From Athripsodes cinereus (Eukaryota; Arthropoda; Insecta; Trichoptera; Leptoceridae), in the NCBI GenBank assembly GCA_947579605.1, contig OX388305.1, positions 32,315,542 to 32,379,541 of the forward strand: a stretch of DNA of 64,000 nt, in the 5' to 3' direction. The translations under genes and the position numbers were made by a program. This document shows positions 47,901-58,200 of this stretch, piece by piece. A model generated the notes under the pieces. It searched no databases. It had not been told where the DNA came from and saw nothing but the letters and a program-made list of their open reading frames with translations. Numbering within the stretch: the first letter of the stretch is position 1; the number at the start of each line of letters is the position of its first letter.

Positions 47901-49689
47901 TGAAGTATTTATATGAAGGTATCTACTTTCTTACTTGCAATATAGAAATTGAAATCATCTTATTTTGAAATCAAAATGGTTTCACAAGCTTGATTTAATT
48001 ATGAAAGTAAATATCATACACCTACGTAACTTACAATATGAACTTAATAAATAATATGCACTTACACCTTATTTTTTTAAATTAAAAATCTGTTTAACAT
48101 TATCAAATTTAAAAGTTCGAATCACTTATTCATTAACAGATATACCCACAATATAATTAGTTATTTTTAATATCCAACCTACGTTTAAGATATTTTTCTT
48201 TTATTTTAGCTCTCCGGTCCAGCATGCACAGAACTAGAGGTCGAAATGATGAATTGGCTGGGCAAACTTTTGGGTCTGCCTGAAGAATTCCTCAACTGCT
48301 CTGAAGGACCTGGAGGTGGCATAATTCAGGTAATCTTAGTTAAGAATTTATTTTATATACTTATTATAATGATAAAGATGGAGTTACAAATCAACCGAGT
48401 GTATAATTATAATACAAGAACAATAATTGATTTAATTACATAACATGTTGTAGGTACCTACATAGTGGATACATAGAAATGAACTTGAACGCGTTTGAAC
48501 AACACGATATTATATAAAATATAAATAGTTTAACCACTAAAACATACAACGCTTGTATAAATGATGACCAAATATAATAATGGCACTTAATTTTCAGGGT
48601 TCCGCTAGTGAAAGTACATTTGTTGGACTTCTTGCTGCAAAGAAAAGAATAATAAACAGAATGAAGAAGGATGATCCAAACCTAGATGAAGGAGTAATAC
48701 GATCCAAACTAGTGGCTTACACATCTGAAGACAGCAATTCATCGGTAGAAAAATCTGGTTTATTAGGTGATGTGCCTATGAGACTACTTCCAAGTGATGA
48801 GAACTGTAGTCTCCGAGCTGACACCGTACAGAAAGCCATGGAAGAGGACAAAGCAAAAGGTCTTATTCCTTTTTATGTTGTAGCAAACTTGGGAACTACA
48901 GGTACTTGTGGGTTTGATCACTTAGAGGATATTGGACAATTGTGTCAAAAAGAAAAAATTTGGCTTCATGTTGATGCTGCTTATGCTGGCGCAGCTTTTG
49001 TATGTCCAGAATACAGACACCTAATGAATGGAGTGGAGTTAGCTGACTCATTTAATTTTAATCCACATAAATGGATGCTGGTCAATTTTGATTGCTCCGC
49101 TATGTGGGTCAAGGATGCAAACTATCTCATTGATGCATTTGATGTTCAAAGGATATATCTAGCGGATAATAGCTCACAAACTATTCCCGATTATCGTCAC
49201 TGGCAAATTCCTCTTGGAAGGCGATTCAGATCGATCAAATTGTGGGCAGTACTTAGGATATATGGAGCGAGCGGAATCCGTGATCATATACGTAAACAAG
49301 TATCATTGGCAGAGAGTTTTGCCTCTCTTGTATTGAAAGACAAGAGGTTTGAGATTACATCAGTCAGCATGGGATTAGTTTGTTTCCGGATGAAGGGAGA
49401 CGACAGCCTCTCAGTGGCGCTTTTGGCTAAATTAATGGAGAGAAAAAATATATTCCTTATCTCATGTCGCTATAAACAAAAATATATTCTTCGCTTTGTT
49501 GTTTGCAGCCGGTTATGTGAAATAGCTGACATTGAATTTGCTTGGAACGAAATCCAAACACAAGCTGATGTTGTATTGAATGAACTCAAACCAATTGAAC
49601 CTCCGATAGTTTCCAAAATGGATACAGCCGATATACTTAATTCAGGCACGATAACTGAACCAATGAAAGCTTTTGAAAAGACCAAATAA
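38857..49689 (+). CDS. amd: 3,4-dihydroxyphenylacetaldehyde synthase-like (AMD-type), gene 1
   Basis: PLP enzyme of the aromatic amino acid decarboxylase family. Exons: 38857-38936, 46045-46165, 46956-47069, 48210-48329 and 48598-49689; all introns GT-AG; 508 residues, a normal family length. Key residues fall at the canonical positions: Lys303 in NPHKWML (Schiff base with PLP), Asp271 in HVDAAYAG (pyridine nitrogen), Tyr332 in the catalytic loop. At the reaction-deciding sites it has Phe79-Tyr80 (FHAFYPTAN) and Asn192 ([10 protein letters not shown]). Published work on insects links these to acetaldehyde synthase, which turns L-DOPA and oxygen into DHPAA, CO2, ammonia and peroxide for flexible cuticle; true DDC has Tyr79/Phe80/His192. 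Odd: Asn72 replaces the usual His in THWHSP, and the C terminus is about 30 residues longer than classical DDC. A cytosolic enzyme is expected. Function is inferred from these residues. Confidence 0.9.
38968..39012 (+). repeat. Perfect 20-bp stem-loop beside exon 1 donor
   Basis: AAGTGTATAAATAAAGAAAT, a 5-nt loop (AAAAC) and the exact reverse complement begin 31 nt after the gene 1 exon 1 donor. It would form a strong hairpin in the pre-mRNA. A LINE-type scrap (39003-39040) overlaps its right side. Confidence 0.8.
39862..39990 (-). pseudogene. LINE C-terminal fragment in intron 1
   Basis: On the - strand it encodes [20 protein letters not shown] followed by REEWRRK, clearly related to the fragment at 34211-34399. 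5' truncated. Confidence 0.6.
40112..40322 (+). mobile_element. Family A retroposon, internally deleted
   Basis: ATGGAGCACCAGGAAAAGAA, CGAGTGTCCTGTAAAAGGCA, TCTTGAATGTCTTAATTTTT and CTTGTGGGATATGCCATGAT, then TAGTAG. Compared with 35428-35692 it lacks the TTCAGCGATG segment. Confidence 0.65.
40818..40925 (-). mobile_element. LINE 3' tail in intron 1
   Basis: On the - strand: TGCCACGACACAGCCTTATG followed by an AT-rich untranslated stretch ending GAATAAAGAATT. It resembles a 5'-truncated LINE tail. Flanking 40600-40660 and 41065-41097 carry pieces related to the 12821 palindrome, so this may have inserted into such a repeat. Confidence 0.45.
41302..41475. repeat. Long imperfect inverted repeat in intron 1
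   Basis: CTTCACTTAAAGTATT, ATTTTTCAAAATCTTTTCGG and ACTACGTCCATC on the left are mirrored by GATGGACGTAGTTCGAAAAG, TTTTGAAAAAT and ATACTTTAAGTGAAAGAC on the right. The centre is itself a GAAAAAATACTT/AAGTATTTTTTC hairpin. Probably a fold-back MITE. Confidence 0.7.
42205..43049. mobile_element. hAT-like element with TTCGAA-rich ends
   Basis: The 845-bp element is flanked by the 8-bp duplication TAGACAAG (42197-42204 and 43050-43057). The left end AGGTACATGAAAATTCTTCG pairs with the right end, whose complement starts GGGTGACAGGAAAATTATTC. Both subterminal regions are arrays of a degenerate unit ATTCGAATAATTGT, inverted between the ends. Such arrays suit transposase binding. No transposase frame. 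A - strand family A copy is nested inside. Confidence 0.75.
42244..42418 (-). mobile_element. Family A retroposon nested in the hAT element
   Basis: CCATCACGGCATATCCCACA, GTGGGGTAGCCAGCAGATCA, AATATAAAATCAAGACATTC and GGATGGGTGGCAAGCCTCAT followed by CGCTGAATTTAAG. It is less diverged than the outer family A copy, consistent with being the latest insertion. Confidence 0.75.
43796..44097 (-). mobile_element. RTE-like LINE internal fragment
   Basis: Antisense to 8093-8405 of the 5370 element. It lacks the last codons and the (GAT)n tail, so it cannot be a simple target-primed insertion. On the - strand the frame [19 protein letters not shown] is intact, so it is young. Confidence 0.85.
44098..44180 (+). 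mobile_element. SINE2 tail abutting the LINE fragment
   Basis: GTACCCATAATACAAGATTC, TTAGTTTGGGACTAGCTCGA and GTGTGAATTGTCTATTATGT form the SINE2 3' end. It is joined directly to the LINE fragment in opposite orientation. Confidence 0.75.
44711..44945 (-). mobile_element. Family A retroposon copy in intron 1
   Basis: TATCCCACAAAAATGGTAAC, AATAAAAATGCAAGCTATC, CATTCAGGATGGGTGGCTAA and AACACTCGAAAACTTACGAA follow the family A order in - orientation. Confidence 0.65.
46045..46165 (+). CDS. amd: Gene 1 exon 2
   Basis: Begins after TTTTCAG. Encodes [20 protein letters not shown] ... [10 protein letters not shown], the N-terminal dimerisation segment of the family, and ends at a codon boundary before GTAAGA. 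Confidence 0.9.
46956..47069 (+). CDS. amd: Gene 1 exon 3
   Basis: 38 codons beginning [20 protein letters not shown]. Contains Asn72 (unusual), Phe79 and Tyr80 (synthase-type). Preceded by a T-rich tract and CAG; followed by GTGAGT. Confidence 0.92.
47080..47183 (+). mobile_element. Family A fragment beside exon 3 donor
   Basis: TTGCTCTCACACTCTTGTCC, GTAAGTCGAGT, then GTCTGCTGGCTACCCCACTT, GTAGGATATCCCGTGATGG and TAGTAG. Starts about 10 nt after the authentic 5' splice site and carries a second perfect-looking donor GTAAGT at 47104-47109. The middle of the retroposon is deleted. Confidence 0.7.
48210..48329 (+). CDS. amd: Gene 1 exon 4
   Basis: 40 codons: [20 protein letters not shown] ... 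EGPGGGIIQ, covering the PACTELE motif and the start of the PLP phosphate site. Acceptor TTTTAG, donor GTAATC. Confidence 0.9.
48598..49689 (+). CDS. amd: Gene 1 exon 5
   Basis: The 363-codon last exon starts GSASES after TTTTCAG. It holds Asn192, Asp271, Lys303 and Tyr332, then the small C-terminal domain (ILRFVVCSR) and a divergent tail ending KAFEKTK and TAA. Confidence 0.93.
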   Translation, partial: GSASESTFVGLLAAKKRIINRMKKDDPNLDEGVIRSKLVAYTSEDSNSSVEKSGLLGDVPMRLLPSDENCSLRADTVQKAMEEDKAKGLIPFYVVANLGTTGTCGFDHLEDIGQLCQKEKIWLHVDAAYAGAAFVCPEYRHLMNGVELADSFNFNPHKWMLVNFDCSAMWVKDANYLIDAFDVQRIYLADNSSQTIPDYRHWQIPLGRRFRSIKLWAVLRIYGASGIRDHIRKQVSLAESFASLVLKDKRFEITSVSMGLVCFRMKGDDSLSVALLAKLMERKNIFLISCRYKQKYILRFVVCSRLCEIADIEFAWNEIQTQADVVLNELKPIEPPIVSKMDTADILNSGTITEPMKAFEKTK

Positions 49690-51454
49690 TTCACGGCACT
49701 CAAAGTTAGAAGCAGGACCGGTCACCATTTCACTTTCGTGATAGAGACAATACCTATTTTAATTATTTGTTTTCTCTCGTTTCTCATTTCATCTTAATTT
49801 CACTTATTCTTCTACTTACCTTTCCTACATACCAATATTATTTTGCATATGCATATCTCTTTTGTGTAATTGTAAAATTAAATTTTATCCCTTTGTGTTT
49901 ATGTGTGAGAAAATATTATTATCTCTTTTTTTCTCTCTCTCTTGTTACTGAATATATACTATTCAATTAAGTTTAATTATGCTTAAACTATTAAGGACTG
50001 GCTGGAAAACGTCATATGTGCGATAAGCCCACCTTTTGGCTCTTTTTTGCTGTTTTGTTTTTATGTACATTTATTTTAATATAGTCAATAAAGTTTGTTT
50101 AATTATTTATTTTAATATAGTTTCATATCTATCAATAACCTTTCATCATACAACGTCCTTTATGGGGTATACAGATAATTTCGATTGCAATAAGAAAAAA
50201 TATATAAGAGGACATGATGTCGTTCTCACTCACATATAAGGAGGATTCACGTAGTATTTTTGTTATTGTAATTCAAGGTATTCGTAACAAAATATATAAA
50301 ACCTATACGCTCAAAGATTACTGTGATAAAGCAGAAACGATGGCCTTCTGGATTTTATGACTAGGTACCTATCGGTCATATAATTAAACATTTCTTAAAA
50401 CTTTGAAAATATCTTCTTTAATCATCAATATAATTTCACAGGACAACAATACGATAAGATGTCCTATGGGAACAGTTAGACATGTAGGCCTGAGGAAAGA
50501 GTGTGGGACAATGATATCCATTGGTGAATGGTAGAGTAATAGTCTGTCTTATTAGTCTATGTATATCTTGACATGAGTGATGGCATAATGTAAAGATATA
50601 AGGGGCATAGATTGGTACATGTACTTGGTCATGACATTGTAAGGATTCATCATATCTGTTGCAGGATATAATTATCTACATAGGGTTAATTACTGATTCA
50701 CCGTCATATAATTCATACAATGTCTCCCATGGACATATTATTGTTCACGTTACCCATTTGCATTTTCTGTTTTTTTATGTGTCATTGAAAGACTTCACAT
50801 GCACGAGTCCATTTTGTATAATCCATTGGTGTTAGTTGTATGTAATTTTAGTCATAGTAGTGTACGTGTGGCATGTGATTGTTGATTGGCTGTGGTGGTA
50901 TGTTGTTGCAGATAGTAGTAGGTAGCGAGTGATTTGGTATGTCGGATGGAAGGGAGATTTGATAAGACAAATATTTTTAGGCGTTCTGTAATACAACACG
51001 TCTTGTAGGTACATTTTAATGTGGCTGAAGGTAAATGTATGAAAAAGTTATTTCTGAACTGAATATTTTCTTTTGAGTATGCTGTGTGGGTGTATGACCT
51101 GATGACCTCTTTAGTTAAAACTCATTGTAAAGAAGCAGAGTCTGTAGCAATACTTATCAGGATTAGATTTGGTGTTTCCATTTTCCAAGTGATTTTTTAT
51201 CTCTATTTTTTATTAAATGAGTATCTTCATCTGAATGGTACCTACCTTAAGTTAAGTTTTCAAATAATGGGTACCAACAGAGGAATTTGGGTGTTTTCCA
51301 ATGAACATGTTACGAGGTGAGACTTAGCACCATATAATTCAATTTTAAGACATGGAACATCTGCACATAGATTTTTCATATTAAAAAAAACTCACATCAA
51401 ATATAGAATTCTCTATTGTCAAGCTTACTCCACCAACCAGCAATAATAATTAAC
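49690..51454. other. Gene 1 3' untranslated region and intergenic DNA
   Basis: The 3' UTR probably extends to just after the AATAAA at 50087-50092. Beyond that, I see no gene or clear repeat in the AT-rich DNA. Confidence 0.5.
50087..50092 (+). terminator. Polyadenylation signal of gene 1
   Basis: AATAAA about 400 nt after the stop codon, followed by a GT/T-rich stretch (GTTTGTTTAATT). The first good signal downstream of the stop. Confidence 0.55.
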
Positions 51455-51702
51455 ATGCATGTATAGACAATTCACACAGATCGAGCTAGTCCCAAACTAA
51501 GATACAAATCTTGTATTATGGGTACTAACGCGACGATACACATATATACAATGCACTGAACACATATAGGTACACATATAACATCCAGACCCAGGACAAT
51601 TTGAAAAAGGTCGTTCTTCAATCTGCCCTGGCCGGGAATCGAACCCGGGACCTCGTGACTCGAAGGCAAGAGCGTGAACTCCCCGCCACACCGGCCGCCA
51701 AA
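51455..51702 (-). mobile_element. SINE2 copy
   Basis: - strand, with box B GGTTCGATTCC and a mutated box A region (GTGGCGGGGAG). Body and tail match 14294-14531. It is followed after 16 bp by a SINE1 copy in the same orientation. Confidence 0.8.
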
Positions 51703-51718
51703 TTTATTTTTTTTAAAA

Positions 51719-51866
51719 AAAGATATATCTGGGCTTGTTATACACCTTTCACAGTAAGCTAAAAGCTTGTGTCGTGAAAGGGGAGTTTGCCGGCACCTAG
51801 GATCGAATCACGGACCCCTTGTTCATGAGGCCGAAATTCTACCTCCATCAGGCTACCGAAGAACTC
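51719..51866 (-). mobile_element. SINE1 copy
   Basis: AGATATATCTGGGCTTGTTA, GTGTCGTGAAAGGGGAGTTT, GCCGGCACCTAGGATCGAAT and TCTACCTCCATCAGGCTACC in - orientation. A tail segment between GTTATA and CACCTTTC is deleted. Confidence 0.8.
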
Positions 51867-52592
51867 AAAATGATTAGGTATTTTTAATAAAGCGCCGTAC
51901 TGAGTGAAAAAGAAAACCAATCATTATTTTCACGAAAGGAACTTTAAATCCTAAATTGCTGAGAAGTATTGAATGGTCACCGGATTTTCCATTCGAAAGT
52001 AGGAACTTTGCTTTTATTAGTAGTTAAACGCCATCTCCAGGAAAAAAATAAGAAACATAATTTTATTTCTAATCTAGTGCCATCTATTGATATATTTAGA
52101 AAGTTTTATTTATTGCTTTACTCCAACCGGTTAATATATACTTCAATCACACATTAAAAAGTTGCGGTATTACGGCTAATATTTTGTTATTATCATAAAT
52201 CAATAGATGGCAAATTCAAATTATAATTTTTATGTGAATAATAATTATTTTTGATCATAGATATACTGTGTCTATGTTTTTGATCGGTTTCTGACCTACA
52301 AATCACCTTTATTTGTTTTATAGATTTGATGTAAATATTCTTGTACCTATAAATAACGATATATTCCAAAAATAAGCATTATTTCTAGCACGATTTTTTT
52401 TTCCACGGTAGGCTTTATTAAATGGTACCTACCTATAGGTATCTTTTTTTCATCTTCGTCTGTCAAATTGTTATTTATTTGTTCAACATGTAAAAGGCAA
52501 TTCCGTGTAAAAGAGAATAAATAAATAATAAGTTAGTTAATATTTAGAAATAATTTTACAAATGCTGCATGAAGTAAGAAATATTCTAGATC

Positions 52593-52797
52593 GGTGGCTT
52601 CCAAAGTTGACTGGTCTCCGACCCATCTAAGAAAAATTTACAATCTTGGGACCCACCACTTTTTTTTCTCCAAACATTGCTCCAGCAACATTTTTTTATT
52701 CATGTCTTATACAGTAGCGAATCGTTCATTAGGGCCCACTCAATATTCGTTCACGACCCAATGGTGGGTCGCGCCCCATATTTTGGGAAACACTGTT
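52593..52797. mobile_element. Old hAT-like MITE
   Basis: Left end CGGTGGCTTCCAAAGTTG and right end ATTTTGGGAAACACTG are inverted forms of a CAGTGNTTCCCAAA terminus. Flanks TCTAGAT/TTTAGAT look like a decayed target duplication. Inside is GACCCAATGGTGGGTCGCG, common to this group. No coding. Confidence 0.6.
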
Positions 52798-54134
52798 TAG
52801 ATTTTGATTTATTTAGATATCTAATCTATCAAAGAAAATAATCAATTTTGATTTTCCCAAGATTTTTAGAAGAAAAATGGCAAATACCATGATTATTATT
52901 TTTTCGTAAAGATAATTTACCTATATCCTCAGTGGATAATATTTCGAGCCAATTTTTTACTATGCGATTAGTCAACGTTCGTACTTTAACTAGTTGAAGA
53001 GCATCGGTGGCCAACCTTTTCAGTAGTTGGGCCAGATTTTAAAAATGAGAAACAAAATTTCTTTAATTATTCAAATCAAACAAATAAATTGTTTTTTAAG
53101 AAGATATACCTAACAAAAATGAGAATCAAATATATTTATTAGATTAGAGTTAGGCAATACAAAAAATATTAATAAAAAACAACAAAATATAACAATCGAT
53201 GAAATGTTTTTGTGGTGGTTTTATGTACCTACACGCAAAGAAAAAATGAGTGCATTATTATGCTTCGCGGGCCACAAGTGCCTAGACCCCAAACTTGTTG
53301 CAGATCGATATTATGATGGGTGATATCGATACAGTTTTTCAAATGCAGAGCTTTCGTTAAGAACATTTTTATAATAAAATAATTTACGAAGATTTTAATG
53401 TTTTTTTTATTATTTGCAAATGTATCATAATTACCTGTTTGACATTAAATATTAATCCTCTATTGACATAGAATCTTTTAATTGTTATTGATTGACAAAT
53501 AATAATTACATATCTCACTACCCTTTTTTTAACAGTATGACTATATATTTATGAATCCTTTATTTAAAATGACTTGTTTGAATATTTTAGTATGACATAT
53601 TTATAAGAATTAACTCACATACATTTACTTTACCTATATGACTATTTTTGATTCGACACTTAAATTGTTTTTTTTTATGTTGTTATTCTCTATTTTAATT
53701 TGATTGTTAACATGTCAAAGGCTAACGCCGTGTATTATGTAAATAAATAAAATAAAAAATATCTTTTAGGAATAAATATAAAAATTACCTCATATTAAAT
53801 TCAATATGAAAAACGTCATCTCCACGCTATTTTTTTCAGAATAGCTACTCCTCCTCAATTCCTCCCTATTTATTTATTTACTTGTTTATTTTATTCTTCT
53901 TATCATCATTCTCATTTATTAATTTTATTCTTCACATCATCATTCACATAACAAAATCAATAAATTAATTTACATAAGTAAGAAAAAATGTGATGTTTAT
54001 AGTGATTTCTTTCCTCTAACCACGAATTAAATTACATTAATTTACAGAATTAAATTTACTATTTTTTTTCTTTCTCAAAATTTAGGTATGTATATCAACA
54101 TCCGCATCCATATTCTCATAAATTGAAATTCATA
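52798..54134. other. AT-rich intergenic DNA with a hAT-like remnant
   Basis: CATCGGTGGCCAACCTTTTC and GTTGGGCCAGATTTT at 52998-53040 and GCGGGCCACAAGTG at 53267-53280 resemble hAT ends, but boundaries are unclear. A LINE-type tail (ACGCCGTGTATTATGTAAAT) is at about 53690-53760. No gene is seen. Confidence 0.4.
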
Positions 54135-54393
54135 ATATGTACAGACAATTCAGATCGAGTAAGTCCCAAACTATTATATTATGAATCTTGTATTATGGGT
54201 AGGTACTAACACGAAGAGACACACAATAATATAAGCCTATACAATGCATTAAACACACAGGTACCTATACATGTAACACCCAGACCTAGAACTACTTGAA
54301 AGGAGTCATTCTACATTTTTCCTGGCCGGGAATCGACCCTGGCACCTTGCCACTCAAAGGCAAAAACGTTACCTCTGTGCCACACCGATCGAC
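54135..54393 (-). mobile_element. SINE2 copy, diverged
   Basis: TCGAGTAAGTCCCAAACTAT, ATTATGGGTAGGTACTAACA, TGTAACACCCAGACCTAG and CCTGGCCGGGAATCGACCCT. Box B has one change; box A region is TGGCACAGAGG on the - strand. It is again followed by SINE1. Confidence 0.75.
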
Positions 54394-54449
54394 AACATTC
54401 TGATATGTAGGTAATCATTTTGTCAAATTATTTTTATTTATTTTTTAAA

Positions 54450-54616
54450 TAAAAGATATATCTATGTTTTGTTATAAACCCAAATACAACCTTATACACC
54501 TTTCACAGTAAGCTATGAAAAACTTGTGTCGTGAAAGGGGAGTTTGCCGGCACCTGGTATCGAACCACGGACCCCTTGTTCACAAGGCCGAGACTCTACC
54601 TCCAGGCTACCGACGA
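54450..54616 (-). mobile_element. SINE1 copy
   Basis: AAAGATATATCTATGTTTTG, TTATACACCTTTCACAGTAA, GCCGGCACCTGGTATCGAAC and TACCTCCAGGCTACCGACGA in - orientation; nearly full length. Ends about 310 bp before the gene 2 promoter elements. Confidence 0.8.
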
Positions 54617-54925
54617 ACTCAAAAATAAACAAGACAAAAAACATGCTTTGAATTTGAGACGTCTTTAGAATGTATTATTTTATCTGTATCTTTCCTAATT
54701 ACTGAAAATTTTTCTAATAAATAGTTATATATATTGTATACGTAGGTACCGACTAAACTATTAATATGTGTATTACAAATATTATGTACATCCAGTAGTT
54801 TGGTCATTATCTATGTTGTTGTTTGTTTATATATGGACTGGTATAATGTTGTATAGGTATCACCGAATCATCATTACCGAATTATCCCAGGTAATAATGA
54901 AGTAACATTGTTATTGGGTGATTAC

Positions 54926-54986
54926 GTGAAAGCTTTGTGAAAGCGAACATATATATCTTGGAGAGCGTCACATATTTACTTCATTC
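54926..54986 (+). promoter_or_regulatory. Candidate core promoter of gene 2
   Basis: A TATATAT element at 54950-54956 lies 33 nt upstream of the A in TCATTC (54981-54986), a perfect match to the insect initiator consensus TCAKTY. Just upstream is an 8-bp direct repeat, GTGAAAGC at 54926-54933 and 54937-54944, spaced 11 bp, one helical turn. Start at about 54983 would give a 141-nt leader. Confidence 0.5.
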
Positions 54987-54989
54987 GCT

Positions 54990-55000
54990 TATTAACTCGC
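54990..55000 (+). promoter_or_regulatory. Motif shared with gene 1 leader
   Basis: TATTAACTCGC, identical to 38791-38801, lies just downstream of the candidate initiator of gene 2. Confidence 0.4.
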
Positions 55001-55085
55001 GTCGTGTAAAGAGAGTGTTAAATTATATTTCTCCTTCACTCATTACTCATTTGTCCTTAACAAACAATACGGTATTTATACACAC

Positions 55086-55097
55086 ATGCGTCTGTAA
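55086..55097 (+). promoter_or_regulatory. Minimal upstream ORF of gene 2
   Basis: ATG CGT CTG TAA ends 26 nt before the gene 2 ATG and is the only ATG between the candidate start site and the main ATG. Such short uORFs can lower main-frame translation. Gene 1 has none in the equivalent leader. Confidence 0.4.
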
Positions 55098-55123
55098 AAC
55101 AATTTGATAAATTTGTATCGAAG

Positions 55124-55203
55124 ATGGATTCTGAACAGTTCAAGGAGTTTGGAAAAGCAGCATTGGACTTTATTGTTGGGTACATGGACAACATTCGAGA
55201 TTA
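55124..55203 (+). CDS. Gene 2 exon 1
   Basis: 26 codons plus TA; donor GTAAGT. Start chosen by alignment with gene 1 and the in-frame AAG ATG context. Confidence 0.87.
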
Positions 55204-58200
55204 GTAAGTTATCAATAAATTTAATTACAAAAAACTTTATTTTCAGATATCAACTTAGGTTCGAACTGATGATGATTCACCATAAATGTGTAGTTTTTTT
55301 ATGTATCTATCCTATACAGCCACATCTGTAACTATAGAAAAACCATGTAATAGTCGTAATTTAAGATTTTTAGACGAAATATTAATTGAATACATATGTG
55401 TCGATATCTCAGAGTACCTACATCTTCGTGCGATAAATTATTTTACAAATTTATAGGTACTGGTTCCACAACAAAATTATGTACCTATGGATCGTATTTT
55501 ACTCTGAATAGTGATTTAGAATCTAAAGACAATTTTGCATCAAAATAAAGATAAAAAAAAAAATTCACTGTTTTCCAAAAAAAAGGACTGATTCATTAGA
55601 GCACAATAAAATTCCTTTGATTAAAATTTAATTTACTTCGGAGAACTTTTTCGTTTTCCAAACCATGCAAATATTGAATCATTTTTCAAATGCTCAAAGT
55701 TTCACAAATTGCCGGCGTGCGTGCGCATTCATTGTAAACATTAAACTTAAATATTATTGTTACTGAAAATATTTAACCAGTATATACTTTTTCACTTATT
55801 CTAGAGGAATTAACTATGTAACAATTTCTTGACATTTTATAAAAAATTACTTGAAGTTCTATGTTTATTTTTTATATTAATTTAAAAATTTAGTCTTGAA
55901 AAGCTCGCCAATAGTGTAGTTACACTGAAATCGCGATAGCGTATTTTAAAATCATAAAACATAGAACTTCAAGTAAAAATAAATAAATCAGTTTATACTT
56001 CTTGAAAACAAACAATTAGATATCGGTATCCATTATTATAAATATAATGATAATGCAATATTTTAGACGTGACTTTATGAAAATATCGGGAAAGTTATAT
56101 AATTGTTCCCGATAAACAAAGGTCGTTGTTACTTATGGCTAGATACAGATATAATAATTATGAACGTACATATTCCTAATCATATACATAACACAGTAAG
56201 AGATACAAATAATAAATAAATCCTCGTGAGAGTAGAAACTAGTGTAAAGGAAAATAGTACAAATAGATAGATAGGAAGACTGTGGAAACTTGGAAAATTA
56301 TATCAATTTTAAACAGATATTCTAGTTTTCTCTGCAGGGTAGCACAGAAATAATAAAATAATTTTAAAAGATTTTTGTAATGTCATTATCAAATAACTGC
56401 TAAATATAAAAAAGTAAAATAGTTACCAAAGTCAAATAAGTAGAGTATTTAAATTTCAATCGAAATAACCTAGGAACGATCCCACCCTTTGCCATTTAGC
56501 CCATCTTTCAACTTACTTTGATTATTGTTAAGCGTGTATTTGGACTAATTTCGAAACCAGATTCATTTTTAGAAAAATCAACGATATAAATTAAATTATT
56601 CAGTTATTTATTTTTATATTTTATTTTATTATTATTCTTTACTGAACATTGGTTATAACATAAATTATTACAAAGTATCATTAAATTATCAGTTGTGCAA
56701 CTCAATGCACAGAGGGCGTGTTTATTATATATTTTTTTAATTTGCGATATATTCCAACTAACTCTGTTAACTTATGTATACATGCGAAGTTATTTTATTC
56801 GTATAAACTGGAATTTCTGCACCTACAAAAATGTTAGTGTGATAAATTTTAACGATAGGTATGGTGTTAATCGCAAGATATGCATCACTTGCAAAGCAGA
56901 GAAGAGAGTATTAGGTGTTCCGACGCTTACGAATCGGCTCAGGCTGGCTTAAGGGCTTTATATCATGACAACGTTCACCAATTCCACCTATCATTCTTAC
57001 GTTTCTCTCATTACAATCCTTTCAGAGCGAGTGACTGCACTCATCGCTGAAAAGCTACTTATATTTATATACAACAACTAAAGACATGCAATATATAAAA
57101 GAAAAACTACATCTACCTACAATAAACATGTAGCGATATATACGGTTATTAATTTAGGAATCACAAATGTGACCTTTTATGCTTTTTTTAAATCTTATAT
57201 TACTTAATAGTTAACCGTATAAATTGTATAATTGTGGTGAACGCATACCTCTCATAGGAAGGTATAGGTACTTGGTGCAATTTATTATGAACCTCAATAC
57301 ACCCAAAGAAGGCGGTAGCTTGTATCGTAAAGACGAAGTAGATTTACAGCGACATTTTAAGTATTCTAATCTCTAGATAATACTTGTTTTTATTTTTATA
57401 CTCAGCATCATGAATAAAAGAATCATAAATTACTTTTTTACAATTTATGTACACTTTTGAAAAATGTATAAATATTACTCTTAAGTTTTTGCTTCAGGTA
57501 ATACTTAAATATTTTTAGTATTTTCTTAAATTAATTAATCTATTTCATTTGTGTCATAAAAAGTTACATGAATAATTTGAAGAATGTATCAAAAATCCCA
57601 AAAAAATATTTGGAAAAGAGTATCTAGATACTTACATATTTTTTCCTGAAAGAACTTTTGCTAATATTATTCTAAAATAACGTTTCAAGCTGAACATTAT
57701 TTAAACCTTATACCCATCTTTATGAAAATATAATTATCCTATTAGAATATTCTATGAACTGTTATAATATTATCTCAGTAACGAGAACATCCATAAAATA
57801 GAGAAATAATTTAATATTAAATAAAGGTAGTTAAAATGAAGAAAAACTAAAACTACATTTTATGGAAAACTGTAATAGATTATGTAGAGCTTTTAAAGTT
57901 CTTTGTATACAATAATATATGTTCTTCGGCGTACTATCAACATTAGATACACATGTATGATGTACGTAATATTATAGGTAATAATAAAGTTGTGTAAAAT
58001 TATTTGGCTTTTTTGATATTATGATCAGTTATAAAGATATAGTTTACGAACCCGATAAATATATGATTATGATATTGCAAGACAAAATGAAAATAGCATA
58101 TAATTATCAAAACATTATATTCTCGGTAAATAATCCAACTGTGTTAAAAAAAATATTCCAGTCCTGTCCTTCCATCAGTCAAGCCTGGATATATGAAGAA

